16,317 bases of DNA from Flavobacterium sp. (GTDB taxonomy: Bacteria; Bacteroidota; Bacteroidia; Flavobacteriales; Flavobacteriaceae): positions 1 to 16,317 of the forward strand of contig JASLID010000054.1 of assembly GCA_030153045.1 (NCBI GenBank), written 5' to 3'. The notes beneath the pieces are model-generated. The model saw only the letters and a program-made list of their open reading frames with translations. It did no database searches and had not been told where the DNA came from. The first letter of the stretch is position 1, and the number at the start of each line of letters is the position of its first letter. Positions 1 through 6,604 of the stretch are shown piece by piece. Both the position numbers and the translations under genes were made by a program.

Positions 1-67
1 CAGCTGTCCGTTTTATCTTTTCTTGCTTAAAGAAAGCAAGAAAAGGATATCACTTCCATCTGGGCTA
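1..67 (-). repeat. Dispersed hairpin repeat, truncated by window edge
   Basis: Read on the minus strand, this stretch begins TAGCCCAGATGGAAGTGATA and continues through a perfect 12-bp hairpin (arms 17-28 and 34-45, CTTTTCTTGCTT and its complement, loop 29-33) into GATAAAACGGACAGCTG. From memory, elements of the form TAGCCC-GAT-GAAG, a hairpin of CTTTT-rich arms, then a CGGA-AGC tail recur downstream of genes in flavobacterial genomes; I could not search for this. The element starts exactly at the TAG stop of the methyltransferase gene. The hairpin could end that gene's transcript or protect its 3' end, but no T-run follows it on either strand, so it is not a textbook intrinsic terminator. The far end lies outside the window. 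Confidence 0.6.
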
Positions 68-706
68 TAACACCCGACTTACAGTAAGTCCATCTCTAAT
101 AGGTAACAAAACCGTTTCAACCCTAGAATCATTTTTCAGCAACTGATTGTATTCTAATAAAACTTTAGTGCTCAAGTCATTTTTTTCAAGTGGTAAAACC
201 ACTTTACCGGACCATAAAACATTATCTGATAAAATAATGCCGCCTTTATTCATTTTAGGAAGAATCAAATTAAAATAATTGATGTAATTTTCTTTATCTG
301 CATCAATAAAAACCAAATCAAATTTTAAATCAATGTTTGGAATAATCGATAAAGCTTCACCTAAATGTTGCACAATTTGATTTCCCCAAGGCGATTTGTC
401 AAAATATTTGCGTTGAAAATCAATCAATTCTTCCTTAATATCAATCGTGTGCAACTGACCGCTTTCCTGCATTCCTTCACACAAACACAAAGCCGAGTAA
501 CCAGTGTAAGTGCCAATTTCTAGAATGTTAACCGGACGGATTAATTTAGACAACATGCTTAAAACCCTTCCCTGAAAAGGACCACTTAACATTCTAGGAA
601 GTAAAATTTTCTGGTACGTTTCTTTATTTAATTGCGCTAATAATTCAGGTTCGTTTTCCGAATGTTGCTCAATATAATGTTCTAAATCGTCTGAAAGGAA
701 ATGCAT
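65..706 (-). CDS. SAM-dependent O-methyltransferase, catechol/caffeoyl-CoA type
   Basis: The 213-residue product is a class I methyltransferase of the metal-dependent family 3 (caffeoyl-CoA/catechol O-methyltransferase-like), expected in the cytosol. SAM-binding motif I is EIGTYTGYSA at residues 63-72, followed by the acidic HTIDI (D89) that would hold the SAM ribose. The metal-binding acids are in FIDADKENY (D135, D137) and SDN (D161, N162). The reading frame stays open 21 codons upstream to 769, but the ATG at 706 is chosen because MHFLSDDLEHYIEQ fits the family N-terminus and because a good promoter (-7 element at 741-734) would start transcription inside the longer version. The substrate cannot be told from sequence; small catechol-like phenols are typical of the family. 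It is divergent from rlmN, and its stop codon is part of the dispersed repeat. Confidence 0.88.
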   Translation of the reverse strand: MHFLSDDLEHYIEQHSENEPELLAQLNKETYQKILLPRMLSGPFQGRVLSMLSKLIRPVNILEIGTYTGYSALCLCEGMQESGQLHTIDIKEELIDFQRKYFDKSPWGNQIVQHLGEALSIIPNIDLKFDLVFIDADKENYINYFNLILPKMNKGGIILSDNVLWSGKVVLPLEKNDLSTKVLLEYNQLLKNDSRVETVLLPIRDGLTVSRVL

Positions 707-733
707 TAATATCGTCGTTTTATAAATTTGCTT

Positions 734-762
734 CAAAGTTATCAAATTAACAATTACCCAAA
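734..762 (-). promoter_or_regulatory. Promoter for the O-methyltransferase gene
   Basis: On the minus strand a TTG (762-760) lies 18 nt before TAACTTTG (741-734), a full match to the Bacteroidota primary sigma consensus TTG-N17-20-TAnnTTTG. The transcript should start near 730, about 24 nt ahead of the ATG at 706. Confidence 0.7.
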
Positions 763-784
763 TCCACAAATTATCCTAAATTTG
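754..784 (+). promoter_or_regulatory. Promoter for rlmN, possibly leaderless
   Basis: A perfect -7 element TAAATTTG (777-784) stands only 4 nt before the rlmN ATG. The -33 region has TTA (754-756, N20) rather than TTG. The predicted start of transcription falls at or next to the A of the ATG. Its -33 region overlaps that of the divergent methyltransferase promoter. Confidence 0.6.
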
Positions 785-788
785 CAGC

Positions 789-1832
789 ATGCAAACTGAT
801 AAAAAAGACATACGAGCATTATCTAAAGAGCAATTGCGCGATTTTTTTGTGGCTCATGGCGACAAACCCTTTCGAGGCAACCAAGTATACGAATGGTTGT
901 GGAGTAAAGGAGCGCATAGTTTTGATGATATGACTAACGTCGCTAAAGCAACAAGAGCTATGCTCGAAGAAAACTTTGTCATAAACCACATCAAAGTGGA
1001 TACAATGCAAAGAAGTTCTGATGGAACCGTAAAAAATGCCGTTCGTTTGCACGATGATTTAATTGTGGAGTCTGTTTTAATTCCAACAGAAACTAGAACC
1101 ACTGCCTGTGTGTCAAGTCAAGTAGGATGTAGTTTAGATTGTAATTTCTGTGCTACCGCACGACTAAAACGTATGCGAAACTTAGAGCCAGGCGAAATTT
1201 ACGATCAAGTCCTTGCCATAGATAGAGAGAGCAGATTGTATTATGACAGGCCACTATCCAATATTGTATTCATGGGGATGGGTGAGCCACTAATGAACTA
1301 CAACAACGTAATTAAAGCCATTGCTATGATAACTTCGGATGAAGGTTTAGGAATGTCGCCAAAACGAATTACCGTTTCTACTTCCGGGGTTTCAAAAATG
1401 ATTAGAAAAATGGCTGACGATGAGGTGAAATTCAAATTGGCTGTTTCATTACATTCGGCAATCGAAGAAACCCGAAACCAAATCATGCCGTTTACCAAAA
1501 GTTTTCCTTTAACCGAATTGCGTGAAGCTTTAGAGTATTGGTACCAAAAGACGAAAAGCAAAATAACCTACGAATATGTAGTTTGGAAAGGAATTAATGA
1601 CGACAAGAAATCAATAGATGCTTTAGTGAAATTCTGTAAACACGTGCCTTGTAAAGTCAATTTAATTGAATACAATCCTATAGATGATGGTGAATTCCAA
1701 CAAGCATCTCCCGAAGCGATAGAAAACTATATTATAACTTTAGAAAGAAATAATATCGTAGCCAAAGTGCGTCGCAGTAGAGGAAAGGACATTGATGCAG
1801 CCTGTGGTCAATTAGCCAATAAAGAAGTATAA
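789..1832 (+). CDS. rlmN: 23S rRNA A2503 / tRNA A37 C2-methyltransferase RlmN
   Basis: This 347-residue radical SAM enzyme makes 2-methyladenosine at 23S rRNA A2503 and at A37 of some tRNAs. The [4Fe-4S] cluster cysteines are in CSLDCNFC (C114, C118, C121). C107 and C339 (in DAACGQL near the C-terminus) match the catalytic pair known in E. coli RlmN (C118 and C355), of which the C-terminal one is the methyl carrier. GMGEPLMN is the family's GEP motif. Length and N-terminus (HGDKPFRGNQVYEWLW, the accessory RNA-binding domain) are normal. The A2503-modifying relative Cfr is unlikely, because the sequence reads as housekeeping RlmN in a core setting. It has its own promoter and a strong terminator, so it is probably monocistronic. 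Confidence 0.96.
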   Translation: MQTDKKDIRALSKEQLRDFFVAHGDKPFRGNQVYEWLWSKGAHSFDDMTNVAKATRAMLEENFVINHIKVDTMQRSSDGTVKNAVRLHDDLIVESVLIPTETRTTACVSSQVGCSLDCNFCATARLKRMRNLEPGEIYDQVLAIDRESRLYYDRPLSNIVFMGMGEPLMNYNNVIKAIAMITSDEGLGMSPKRITVSTSGVSKMIRKMADDEVKFKLAVSLHSAIEETRNQIMPFTKSFPLTELREALEYWYQKTKSKITYEYVVWKGINDDKKSIDALVKFCKHVPCKVNLIEYNPIDDGEFQQASPEAIENYIITLERNNIVAKVRRSRGKDIDAACGQLANKEV

Positions 1833-1864
1833 AAAAATCCCTAAGAACATCTTAGGGATTTTTT
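1833..1864. terminator. Bidirectional intrinsic terminator between rlmN and the lipoprotein gene
   Basis: A perfect 13-bp stem pairs AAAAATCCCTAAG (1833-1845) with its complement (1851-1863) around a 5-nt loop. A T-run closes it on the plus strand (1859-1864), and an A-run (1831-1837) gives a T-run on the minus strand. It serves the two convergent genes and begins right at the rlmN stop codon. Confidence 0.9.
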
Positions 1865-1884
1865 ATTTATATACACTAACAAAT

Positions 1885-2772
1885 TTAATTTCCTATTATT
1901 ATAGTGTACGAAACACCATTGATAGTGAAAACAGCTTCATTGTCACAAGCACCGCTACCGTAATCTAAAGTAGCTGTATTTGAATTTCTGTTAAAAGTAA
2001 TTACACCTTGTACAATTAGTGGCTTGTTTACTGCAATACAGCTTAATTTTACAATTAAAGCACTTGTAATTGTGGCTGTTTGAATACTTGTGTTAGGAAA
2101 AGTAGTTGTCCAGCTCCCGGTAACTTTATAAACATTGTCTGTCCAAGATACAGTGCTGTAACCTTCAATGATTTCTCTTACTCTTTGACCCACTCTAGTA
2201 AAAACTCTTCCGTCAGGAAAGGTAGCGTTCATGTCCATGTTCATTGTTACAATAGGATGACTTGGCGAATTTGGTGTTTCAGTTGTCATGGTTCTTGTAA
2301 AAGTTTTGGTGCCGTTGAATTTGATATTGTTGTGGTAAAAATTATCAAAAGTATAAGTAATAGTGTGAGAAGTAGCATTAGGATCATACACAAAAGAGAT
2401 GATGATTTTTCCTTTTAAGACATTGCCGTTTGGTAAAGTGCAACCTGGGTCTGTTCCAAAGTCTATGGTTTTTGTAACTGTTGTTCCAGGAGTTATTGCA
2501 GTTCCAAAAGCAGGTACTCTAGTAATTGTTGCGCAAGATGTAAACGTACTCGACGCATTGCTTTCAACTCTTCCGTTTGTGTTGTCTAAGTAGGTGCTGG
2601 TTTCTGCTTCGGCAGCAATGTCAATAATATCATCACTAGCAATATCAATTTTGGCGTTTATTGCAGCTTCTTCTTTGGTAATGGTCGAATCATCTGATGC
2701 TTCACTTTCTTTTGTACAGCTCGTTACAAACAAAGTTGCAATAAGTGTAATAACTAAAAATTTGGTTTTCAT
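1885..2772 (-). CDS. Lipoprotein of unknown function
   Basis: The 295-residue product starts with a type II signal peptide, MKTKFLVITLIATLFVTSC, with the acylated cysteine at residue 19. The residues after it (TKESEASDDS) are acidic with a lysine at +3, which resembles the lipoprotein export signal reported in flavobacteria and would place it on the cell surface; this is inference. The rest is rich in Thr, Ser, Asn and aromatic residues in alternating patterns, suggesting beta-structure, with a few scattered cysteines (for example SCATI, GCTLPNG, LSCIA, GACDN) that might form disulfides. It resembles a common type of flavobacterial hypothetical lipoprotein. I recognise no enzymatic motif and assign no function. 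It converges with rlmN. No good promoter consensus is visible in its upstream region, 2773-2888. Confidence 0.82.
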   Translation of the reverse strand: MKTKFLVITLIATLFVTSCTKESEASDDSTITKEEAAINAKIDIASDDIIDIAAEAETSTYLDNTNGRVESNASSTFTSCATITRVPAFGTAITPGTTVTKTIDFGTDPGCTLPNGNVLKGKIIISFVYDPNATSHTITYTFDNFYHNNIKFNGTKTFTRTMTTETPNSPSHPIVTMNMDMNATFPDGRVFTRVGQRVREIIEGYSTVSWTDNVYKVTGSWTTTFPNTSIQTATITSALIVKLSCIAVNKPLIVQGVITFNRNSNTATLDYGSGACDNEAVFTINGVSYTIIIGN

Positions 2773-2851
2773 ATTTCTAAGTTTTTAAGTTTTAGGGTTT
2801 TGACTGGTAAATTACAAAAAGGTTTAACTGTATTTTAAATTTTAACATTTT

Positions 2852-2880
2852 TTGAATTAAATACTTTTGTGTTATATTTG
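2852..2880 (+). promoter_or_regulatory. Promoter for the polyprenyl synthase gene
   Basis: TTG (2852-2854), an 18-nt spacer and TATATTTG (2873-2880) match the Bacteroidota consensus exactly. The ATG at 2889 begins only 8 nt after the -7 element, so the mRNA leader would be about 3-5 nt. Confidence 0.75.
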
Positions 2881-2888
2881 AATCGCTA

Positions 2889-3869
2889 ATGGATATTACT
2901 TCACAAATAAAAAAACCAATCCTTGAGGAAATGGAGCTTTTCGAGAAAAAGTTTCATCAGTCAATGTCTTCTAAAGTTGCCTTATTAAATCGGATCACTT
3001 ATTACATTGTAAACAGGAAAGGAAAACAAATGCGGCCTATGTTTGTTTTCTTAACTGCCAAAATGATTTCGGGAGGCGAAGTTTTAGAGCGAACCTATCG
3101 CGGTGCTTTAGTGATCGAATTAATTCATACTGCAACATTAGTACACGACGATGTAGTAGATGATAGTAACCGTCGTCGCGGATTTTTCTCTATCAATGCG
3201 CTTTGGAAAAACAAAATTGCCGTTTTAGTGGGCGATTATTTATTATCCAAAGGATTATTGCTTTCTATTGATAATGGAGATTTCGATTTGCTTAAAATAA
3301 TTTCGGTAGCGGTACGTGAAATGAGTGAAGGGGAACTGCTTCAAATAGAAAAAGCCCGCAGACTAGATATTACAGAAGAAATATATTACGATATCATCCG
3401 ACAAAAAACAGCGACTTTAATTGCTGCGTGTTGTGCTTTGGGAGCTTGTTCCGTAAAGCCAGAAGATGCAGAAATCGTTGAAAAAATGCGAAAATTTGGT
3501 GAGCTTATCGGGATGGCCTTTCAAATTAAAGATGATTTGTTTGATTATACCGAAGAGGCTATTGGTAAACCCACAGGAATAGATATCAAAGAGCAAAAAA
3601 TGACACTGCCTCTTATACATGTGCTGAACAAGTGTACCACGAAAGAAAAGAATTGGCTGATTAATTCCATCAAAAATCACAATAAAGACAAAAAAAGAGT
3701 CAAAGAAGTTATCAATTTTGTTAAAGATAACGATGGCTTGGCTTACGCCGAAAATAAAATGATTCAATTCCAGCAAGAAGCACTTCAACTCATCGAAAAT
3801 TTCCCCAATTCCCCTTACAAAGAGTCTTTAATTTTAATGGTGAATTACGTTATTGAAAGGAAAAAGTAA
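2889..3869 (+). CDS. Long-chain (E)-polyprenyl diphosphate synthase
   Basis: The 326-residue product is an isoprenyl diphosphate synthase that extends an allylic diphosphate with isopentenyl diphosphate. The first aspartate-rich motif is DDVVD (87-91) after LVH, and the second is KDDLFD (DDxxD 215-219), followed by GKPTGIDIKEQKMTLP. GKQMRP (45-50) forms the diphosphate-binding site. No bulky aromatic block is evident just before the first motif (TATLVH), which favours a long product. In flavobacteria the expected role is the menaquinone-6 side chain, but chain length is inferred. It is usually annotated as a polyprenyl or octaprenyl synthetase. The start at 2889 is supported by the closely placed promoter and the conserved N-terminus. 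No convincing terminator follows. Confidence 0.93.
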   Translation: MDITSQIKKPILEEMELFEKKFHQSMSSKVALLNRITYYIVNRKGKQMRPMFVFLTAKMISGGEVLERTYRGALVIELIHTATLVHDDVVDDSNRRRGFFSINALWKNKIAVLVGDYLLSKGLLLSIDNGDFDLLKIISVAVREMSEGELLQIEKARRLDITEEIYYDIIRQKTATLIAACCALGACSVKPEDAEIVEKMRKFGELIGMAFQIKDDLFDYTEEAIGKPTGIDIKEQKMTLPLIHVLNKCTTKEKNWLINSIKNHNKDKKRVKEVINFVKDNDGLAYAENKMIQFQQEALQLIENFPNSPYKESLILMVNYVIERKK

Positions 3870-3949
3870 TTTTTTATAAAATTCATTTTTTCGTAAAGCA
3901 TTGATTTTATTGGTGTTTTTTATTCAATTTTAAAAATTTCAATAGGGCA

Positions 3950-3980
3950 TGCAACTATTTTACAACCATTCTCGTCTATA
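3950..3980 (+). promoter_or_regulatory. Candidate ECF-sigma promoter ahead of the sigma gene
   Basis: TGCAAC (3950-3955) and CGTCTATA (3973-3980) resemble the AAC and CGTC/TCT cores of ECF sigma promoters, with 18 nt between AAC and GTC. No TAnnTTTG element occurs in the 196-nt gap upstream of the sigma gene, so an alternative sigma, perhaps its own product, may drive it. The predicted leader is about 80 nt. Confidence 0.45.
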
Positions 3981-3996
3981 CTAATAGAATCTAATT

Positions 3997-4056
3997 CAAT
4001 TGCAATTATCAATAACAATGACAATGTCAAAATATTGAAATTGAATATTGACATTG
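3997..4056 (+). promoter_or_regulatory. CAAT-repeat leader and hairpin before the sigma gene
   Basis: Five CAAT units start at 3997, 4003, 4010, 4016 and 4022, a spacing of 6-7 nt. The last unit opens a hairpin: CAATGTCAA (4022-4030) pairs with TTGACATTG (4048-4056). Inside it, beyond a 2-nt bulge, TATT (4033-4036) pairs with AATA (4044-4047). The hairpin ends 9 nt before the ATG at 4066, so it could affect ribosome access or be a protein-binding site. Confidence 0.5.
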
Positions 4057-4065
4057 ATATTTAAA

Positions 4066-4626
4066 ATGAAGGTAATTAATTTACATCAGGAAGAAAAAGA
4101 ACTTATCCAACTGGCAGTCCAAAACAACCGACATGCACAGCAGAAGATTTATTCTAAATTTTCACCTAAAATGTTAAGCGTTTGCCGACAGTACATCAAG
4201 GATTTGCATCAGGCTGAAGACGTTATGATAACCGCTTTTATGAAAGTGTTTACCAGTCTTAAAAATTTCGAACACAAAGGAAGTTTTGAAGGGTGGATTA
4301 GAAGAACGATGATAAATGAATGTATTTCTTTTATAAGAGTTCAAAAGCAGGTTAAATTTATTGATGATGAAAATTATTTTGAAGAGAGTTTCAATAATAT
4401 CGAAAGTCAGTTTTCTGTGGAAGACATTCAATTTCTGATTGATAGTTTGCCCGATGGTTATAAAATGATTTTCAACTTATATGTTATTGAAGGGTACAAA
4501 CACCATGAGATTGCTAAAATGTTGAATATTAACGAAGGAACATCAAAATCACAATTGTCTCACGCCAGAAAAATGCTGCAAGAACAAATTGGTAAATTAA
4601 AAAATTACAGCAATGGAACCGAATAA
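4066..4626 (+). CDS. ECF-type RNA polymerase sigma factor
   Basis: The 186-residue product is a two-domain sigma factor of the ECF type. Region 2 spans about 22-93 (AQQKIYSKFSPKMLSVCRQY, then AEDVMITAFMKVF and GWIRRTMINECISFIR). Region 4 spans about 120-172 (IDSLPDGYKMIF, then the helix-turn-helix HHEIAKMLNINEGTSKSQLS). An in-frame TTG at 4048 would add six residues, but it lies inside the leader hairpin and the conserved N-terminus is MKVINLHQEEKEL, so the ATG at 4066 is preferred. Its last 14 nt overlap the next gene, which suggests translational coupling with its probable anti-sigma factor. Target genes are unknown; the downstream barrel gene is an obvious candidate. Confidence 0.92.
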   Translation: MKVINLHQEEKELIQLAVQNNRHAQQKIYSKFSPKMLSVCRQYIKDLHQAEDVMITAFMKVFTSLKNFEHKGSFEGWIRRTMINECISFIRVQKQVKFIDDENYFEESFNNIESQFSVEDIQFLIDSLPDGYKMIFNLYVIEGYKHHEIAKMLNINEGTSKSQLSHARKMLQEQIGKLKNYSNGTE

Positions 4627-5323
4627 ATTAAATACTAAAATCAGAGAAAAGCTAAATGCTAGGGAAATTCAGCCTTCTGCTGCCTCTTGGGACAGATTGG
4701 ATGCGATGCTTTCGGTGGAAGAAAACAAAAAATCAAGAAAGAGTTTCAAATGGTTATACATGGCTGCTAGTATTGTTGGCTTTGTGTTTGCAGGCTTATT
4801 TTTCTTTAATCAGAATAATGAAATTCCTAAAATAGACAATAACGAGACTGTTGTGGAGGCTCATTCAGATGAGGTGAATTCAAAAAATGTAAAAGCATCA
4901 GAAGAAAAGGTTTTGCAAACTAACGAAACCATTAAAAATCAAAATGAAATCGAAGATAAAGCCTTGGCATCCGTTTCAGAATCAAGAGAGGAATCGGTAA
5001 AAGGCAATAAATCGGAAACAAGCATACAATCATTTACAAAAACTGAAATCATAAAACAAGAAGTTGTAGCCGAAGTTGTTCCTCAAAAAATAGATGAAAA
5101 GCCAAAAGAGGAGACTGTTTCAAATGTACTTTTGGCTTCGAATGAAGCAAATAAAACAGAAAAAAGGAGTTCGAATAAATCTAAAATAAAAATTGATGCT
5201 AGTGCTTTACTTTCGCAAGTCGACGGCGAAATTGAGCTTACTTTCAGGCAAAAAACCATTAAAAAAATGGTTAGGAATTTTGAAAGTGCCAGAGAAGCTG
5301 TAGTTTCAAGAAATCAAGAATAA
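4613..5323 (+). CDS. Single-pass membrane protein, probable anti-sigma factor
   Basis: The 236-residue product has a cytosolic head (residues 1-45, including REKLNAREIQPSAASWDRLD), one membrane segment (about 46-66, WLYMAASIVGFVFAGLFFF) and a long Lys/Glu/Ser/Asn-rich periplasmic region. That region closes with a more ordered C-terminus (IDASALLSQVDGEIELTFRQ and following). Location, overlap with the sigma gene and topology all indicate an anti-sigma factor. It lacks the HxxxCxxC zinc motif of classical ZAS-type anti-sigma domains. The PSAxxWDRLD head is common in Bacteroidota proteins encoded next to sigma factors. The low-complexity part (about 70-190) looks like a flexible spanner. Function is inferred from context, not from a characterised homologue. 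Confidence 0.72.
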   Translation: MEPNKLNTKIREKLNAREIQPSAASWDRLDAMLSVEENKKSRKSFKWLYMAASIVGFVFAGLFFFNQNNEIPKIDNNETVVEAHSDEVNSKNVKASEEKVLQTNETIKNQNEIEDKALASVSESREESVKGNKSETSIQSFTKTEIIKQEVVAEVVPQKIDEKPKEETVSNVLLASNEANKTEKRSSNKSKIKIDASALLSQVDGEIELTFRQKTIKKMVRNFESAREAVVSRNQE

Positions 5324-5353
5324 CAATCACATTAACAGTTTAAAATTAATATC

Positions 5354-6403
5354 ATGAGAAATTTCATCGTTTACTTAGCAGTATTCCTATGCACTTTTGC
5401 GACTAAAATATATTCGCAAGACACTTTTGAAGCTAAAGCTAAAGCAATAGCCTATAATATTGAAAGAATAACAAAAGAAGAAAAAGCAGCACTTAAAAAA
5501 GCAGTCGAATTAGTTAATAATGAACTCGATAAGGGGCTTATCACAAACCAACAGGCTGATGAGCAAAAAATGAAATTAGCCGAAGCTACTGCTGCAAAAA
5601 TTGAAGATGCTATTGCTGTCCAAGAAGCGAAGCTTTCGGAATTAGTTCAAGAAAAAGTAGAAGGAAGAATTGGGTCTAATGACACCGTAAGACGATTTGG
5701 AAGAACATACGGGAAAGGGATCAAAGTTAGAGTAGGTGGAAAAGACACCATTTCAAGATCAGAAAAAAGAACTACTTCACAATTGGTGTTTGCTGCTGGG
5801 GTTAACAATTTGGTGACAGATAAAATGGCTGCACATTCTGATTTTAGATATTGGGGATCGCATTTTTATGAATTTGGCTGGTCATACAATACTAGAATTT
5901 TGAAGAATGATAATTTATTGCATTTTAAATATGGTTGGTCAGTGGTTTATAACAATTTACGTCCAACAGACAATCGTTATTTTGAAGAAGATGGTAATCA
6001 AACGAACCTGCAAACAGCAACGATAAACTTAAAGGATTCTCGTTTTAGAAGTGTAAATTTAGTGGTACCGATGTATTTAGAATTTGATTTTTCTGGCAAT
6101 AAACACAAAGATGGCAAACCTTTTTTTAAGACTCATAAAGGCCTGCGTTTAGGATTAGGAGGTTTTGTTGGGGCGAATTTAAAAACAAAACAGATTTTGA
6201 AATTTGATGACGAATTTGGAAATTCAGTGATTCAAAAAACAAAAGGAGATTTCAATACAAGTGATCTAGTATATGGAGTTGGTGCTTATTTAGGGTTTAA
6301 ACAAACCAGTTTGTATGTTAAATACGATTTGAATCCACTGTTTAAAAATAACGTTGTTGATCAAAATAACATCTCATTAGGTCTGCGTTTTGATTTGAAT
6401 TAA
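5354..6403 (+). CDS. Exported coiled-coil and outer-membrane beta-barrel protein
   Basis: The 349-residue product has a signal peptide (cleavage probably after KIYS, residue 21). A Lys/Glu/Ala-rich helical segment follows at about 25-102 with coiled-coil character (ITKEEKAALKKAVELVNNEL onward). From about 140 to the end there are alternating amphipathic beta-strands typical of an outer-membrane barrel, such as LVFAAGVNNLV, FYEFGWSY and SLYVKYDLNPLF, finishing LGLRFDLN. It starts 30 nt after the anti-sigma candidate and is followed by a terminator, so it is the last gene of the sigma unit. A likely role is as the envelope component that the circuit controls or senses; this is inference. No enzymatic motif is seen. 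Confidence 0.75.
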   Translation: MRNFIVYLAVFLCTFATKIYSQDTFEAKAKAIAYNIERITKEEKAALKKAVELVNNELDKGLITNQQADEQKMKLAEATAAKIEDAIAVQEAKLSELVQEKVEGRIGSNDTVRRFGRTYGKGIKVRVGGKDTISRSEKRTTSQLVFAAGVNNLVTDKMAAHSDFRYWGSHFYEFGWSYNTRILKNDNLLHFKYGWSVVYNNLRPTDNRYFEEDGNQTNLQTATINLKDSRFRSVNLVVPMYLEFDFSGNKHKDGKPFFKTHKGLRLGLGGFVGANLKTKQILKFDDEFGNSVIQKTKGDFNTSDLVYGVGAYLGFKQTSLYVKYDLNPLFKNNVVDQNNISLGLRFDLN

Positions 6404-6430
6404 TTTTTTTTGGTTTAGTTTGTATACGTT

Positions 6431-6461
6431 AAAAAGTGTTTCAGCAATGGAGCACTTTTTT
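6431..6461 (+). terminator. Intrinsic terminator of the sigma unit
   Basis: AAAAAGTGTTTC (6431-6442) pairs with GGAGCACTTTTT (6449-6460), 12 pairs including two G-U, around the loop AGCAAT, and ends in a T-run to 6461. Confidence 0.8.
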
Positions 6462-6542
6462 ATGTTTTATGGAATAAATTAAGGTTATGATTTTTTAAGA
6501 AAAAGGCTGTTATAATAACAAATAGATAACAGAAATAGATAA

Positions 6543-6570
6543 TTGTTTTAACACGCACCTCATAATTTTG
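6543..6570 (+). promoter_or_regulatory. Promoter for the first beta-helix gene
   Basis: TTG (6543-6545), a 17-nt spacer and TAATTTTG (6563-6570) fit the Bacteroidota consensus fully. The transcript should start near 6574, about 31 nt ahead of the ATG. Confidence 0.72.
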
Positions 6571-6604
6571 TCCGTGATAAAAAACAATTTAACCTACTTC
6601 TTTT

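Noticed and set aside
707..769. N-terminal extension of the methyltransferase to 769
   Set aside because: The predicted promoter sits inside the extension, and the extra 21 residues are not family-like; the ATG at 706 is better placed.
3870..3950. Terminator after the polyprenyl synthase
   Set aside because: Only weak A/T-only self-complementarity (around TTTTAAAAATTT) is visible, with no G/C-containing stem.
4048..4065. TTG at 4048 as start of the sigma factor, adding six residues
   Set aside because: It lies in the right arm of the leader hairpin, and the conserved family N-terminus begins at the ATG at 4066.
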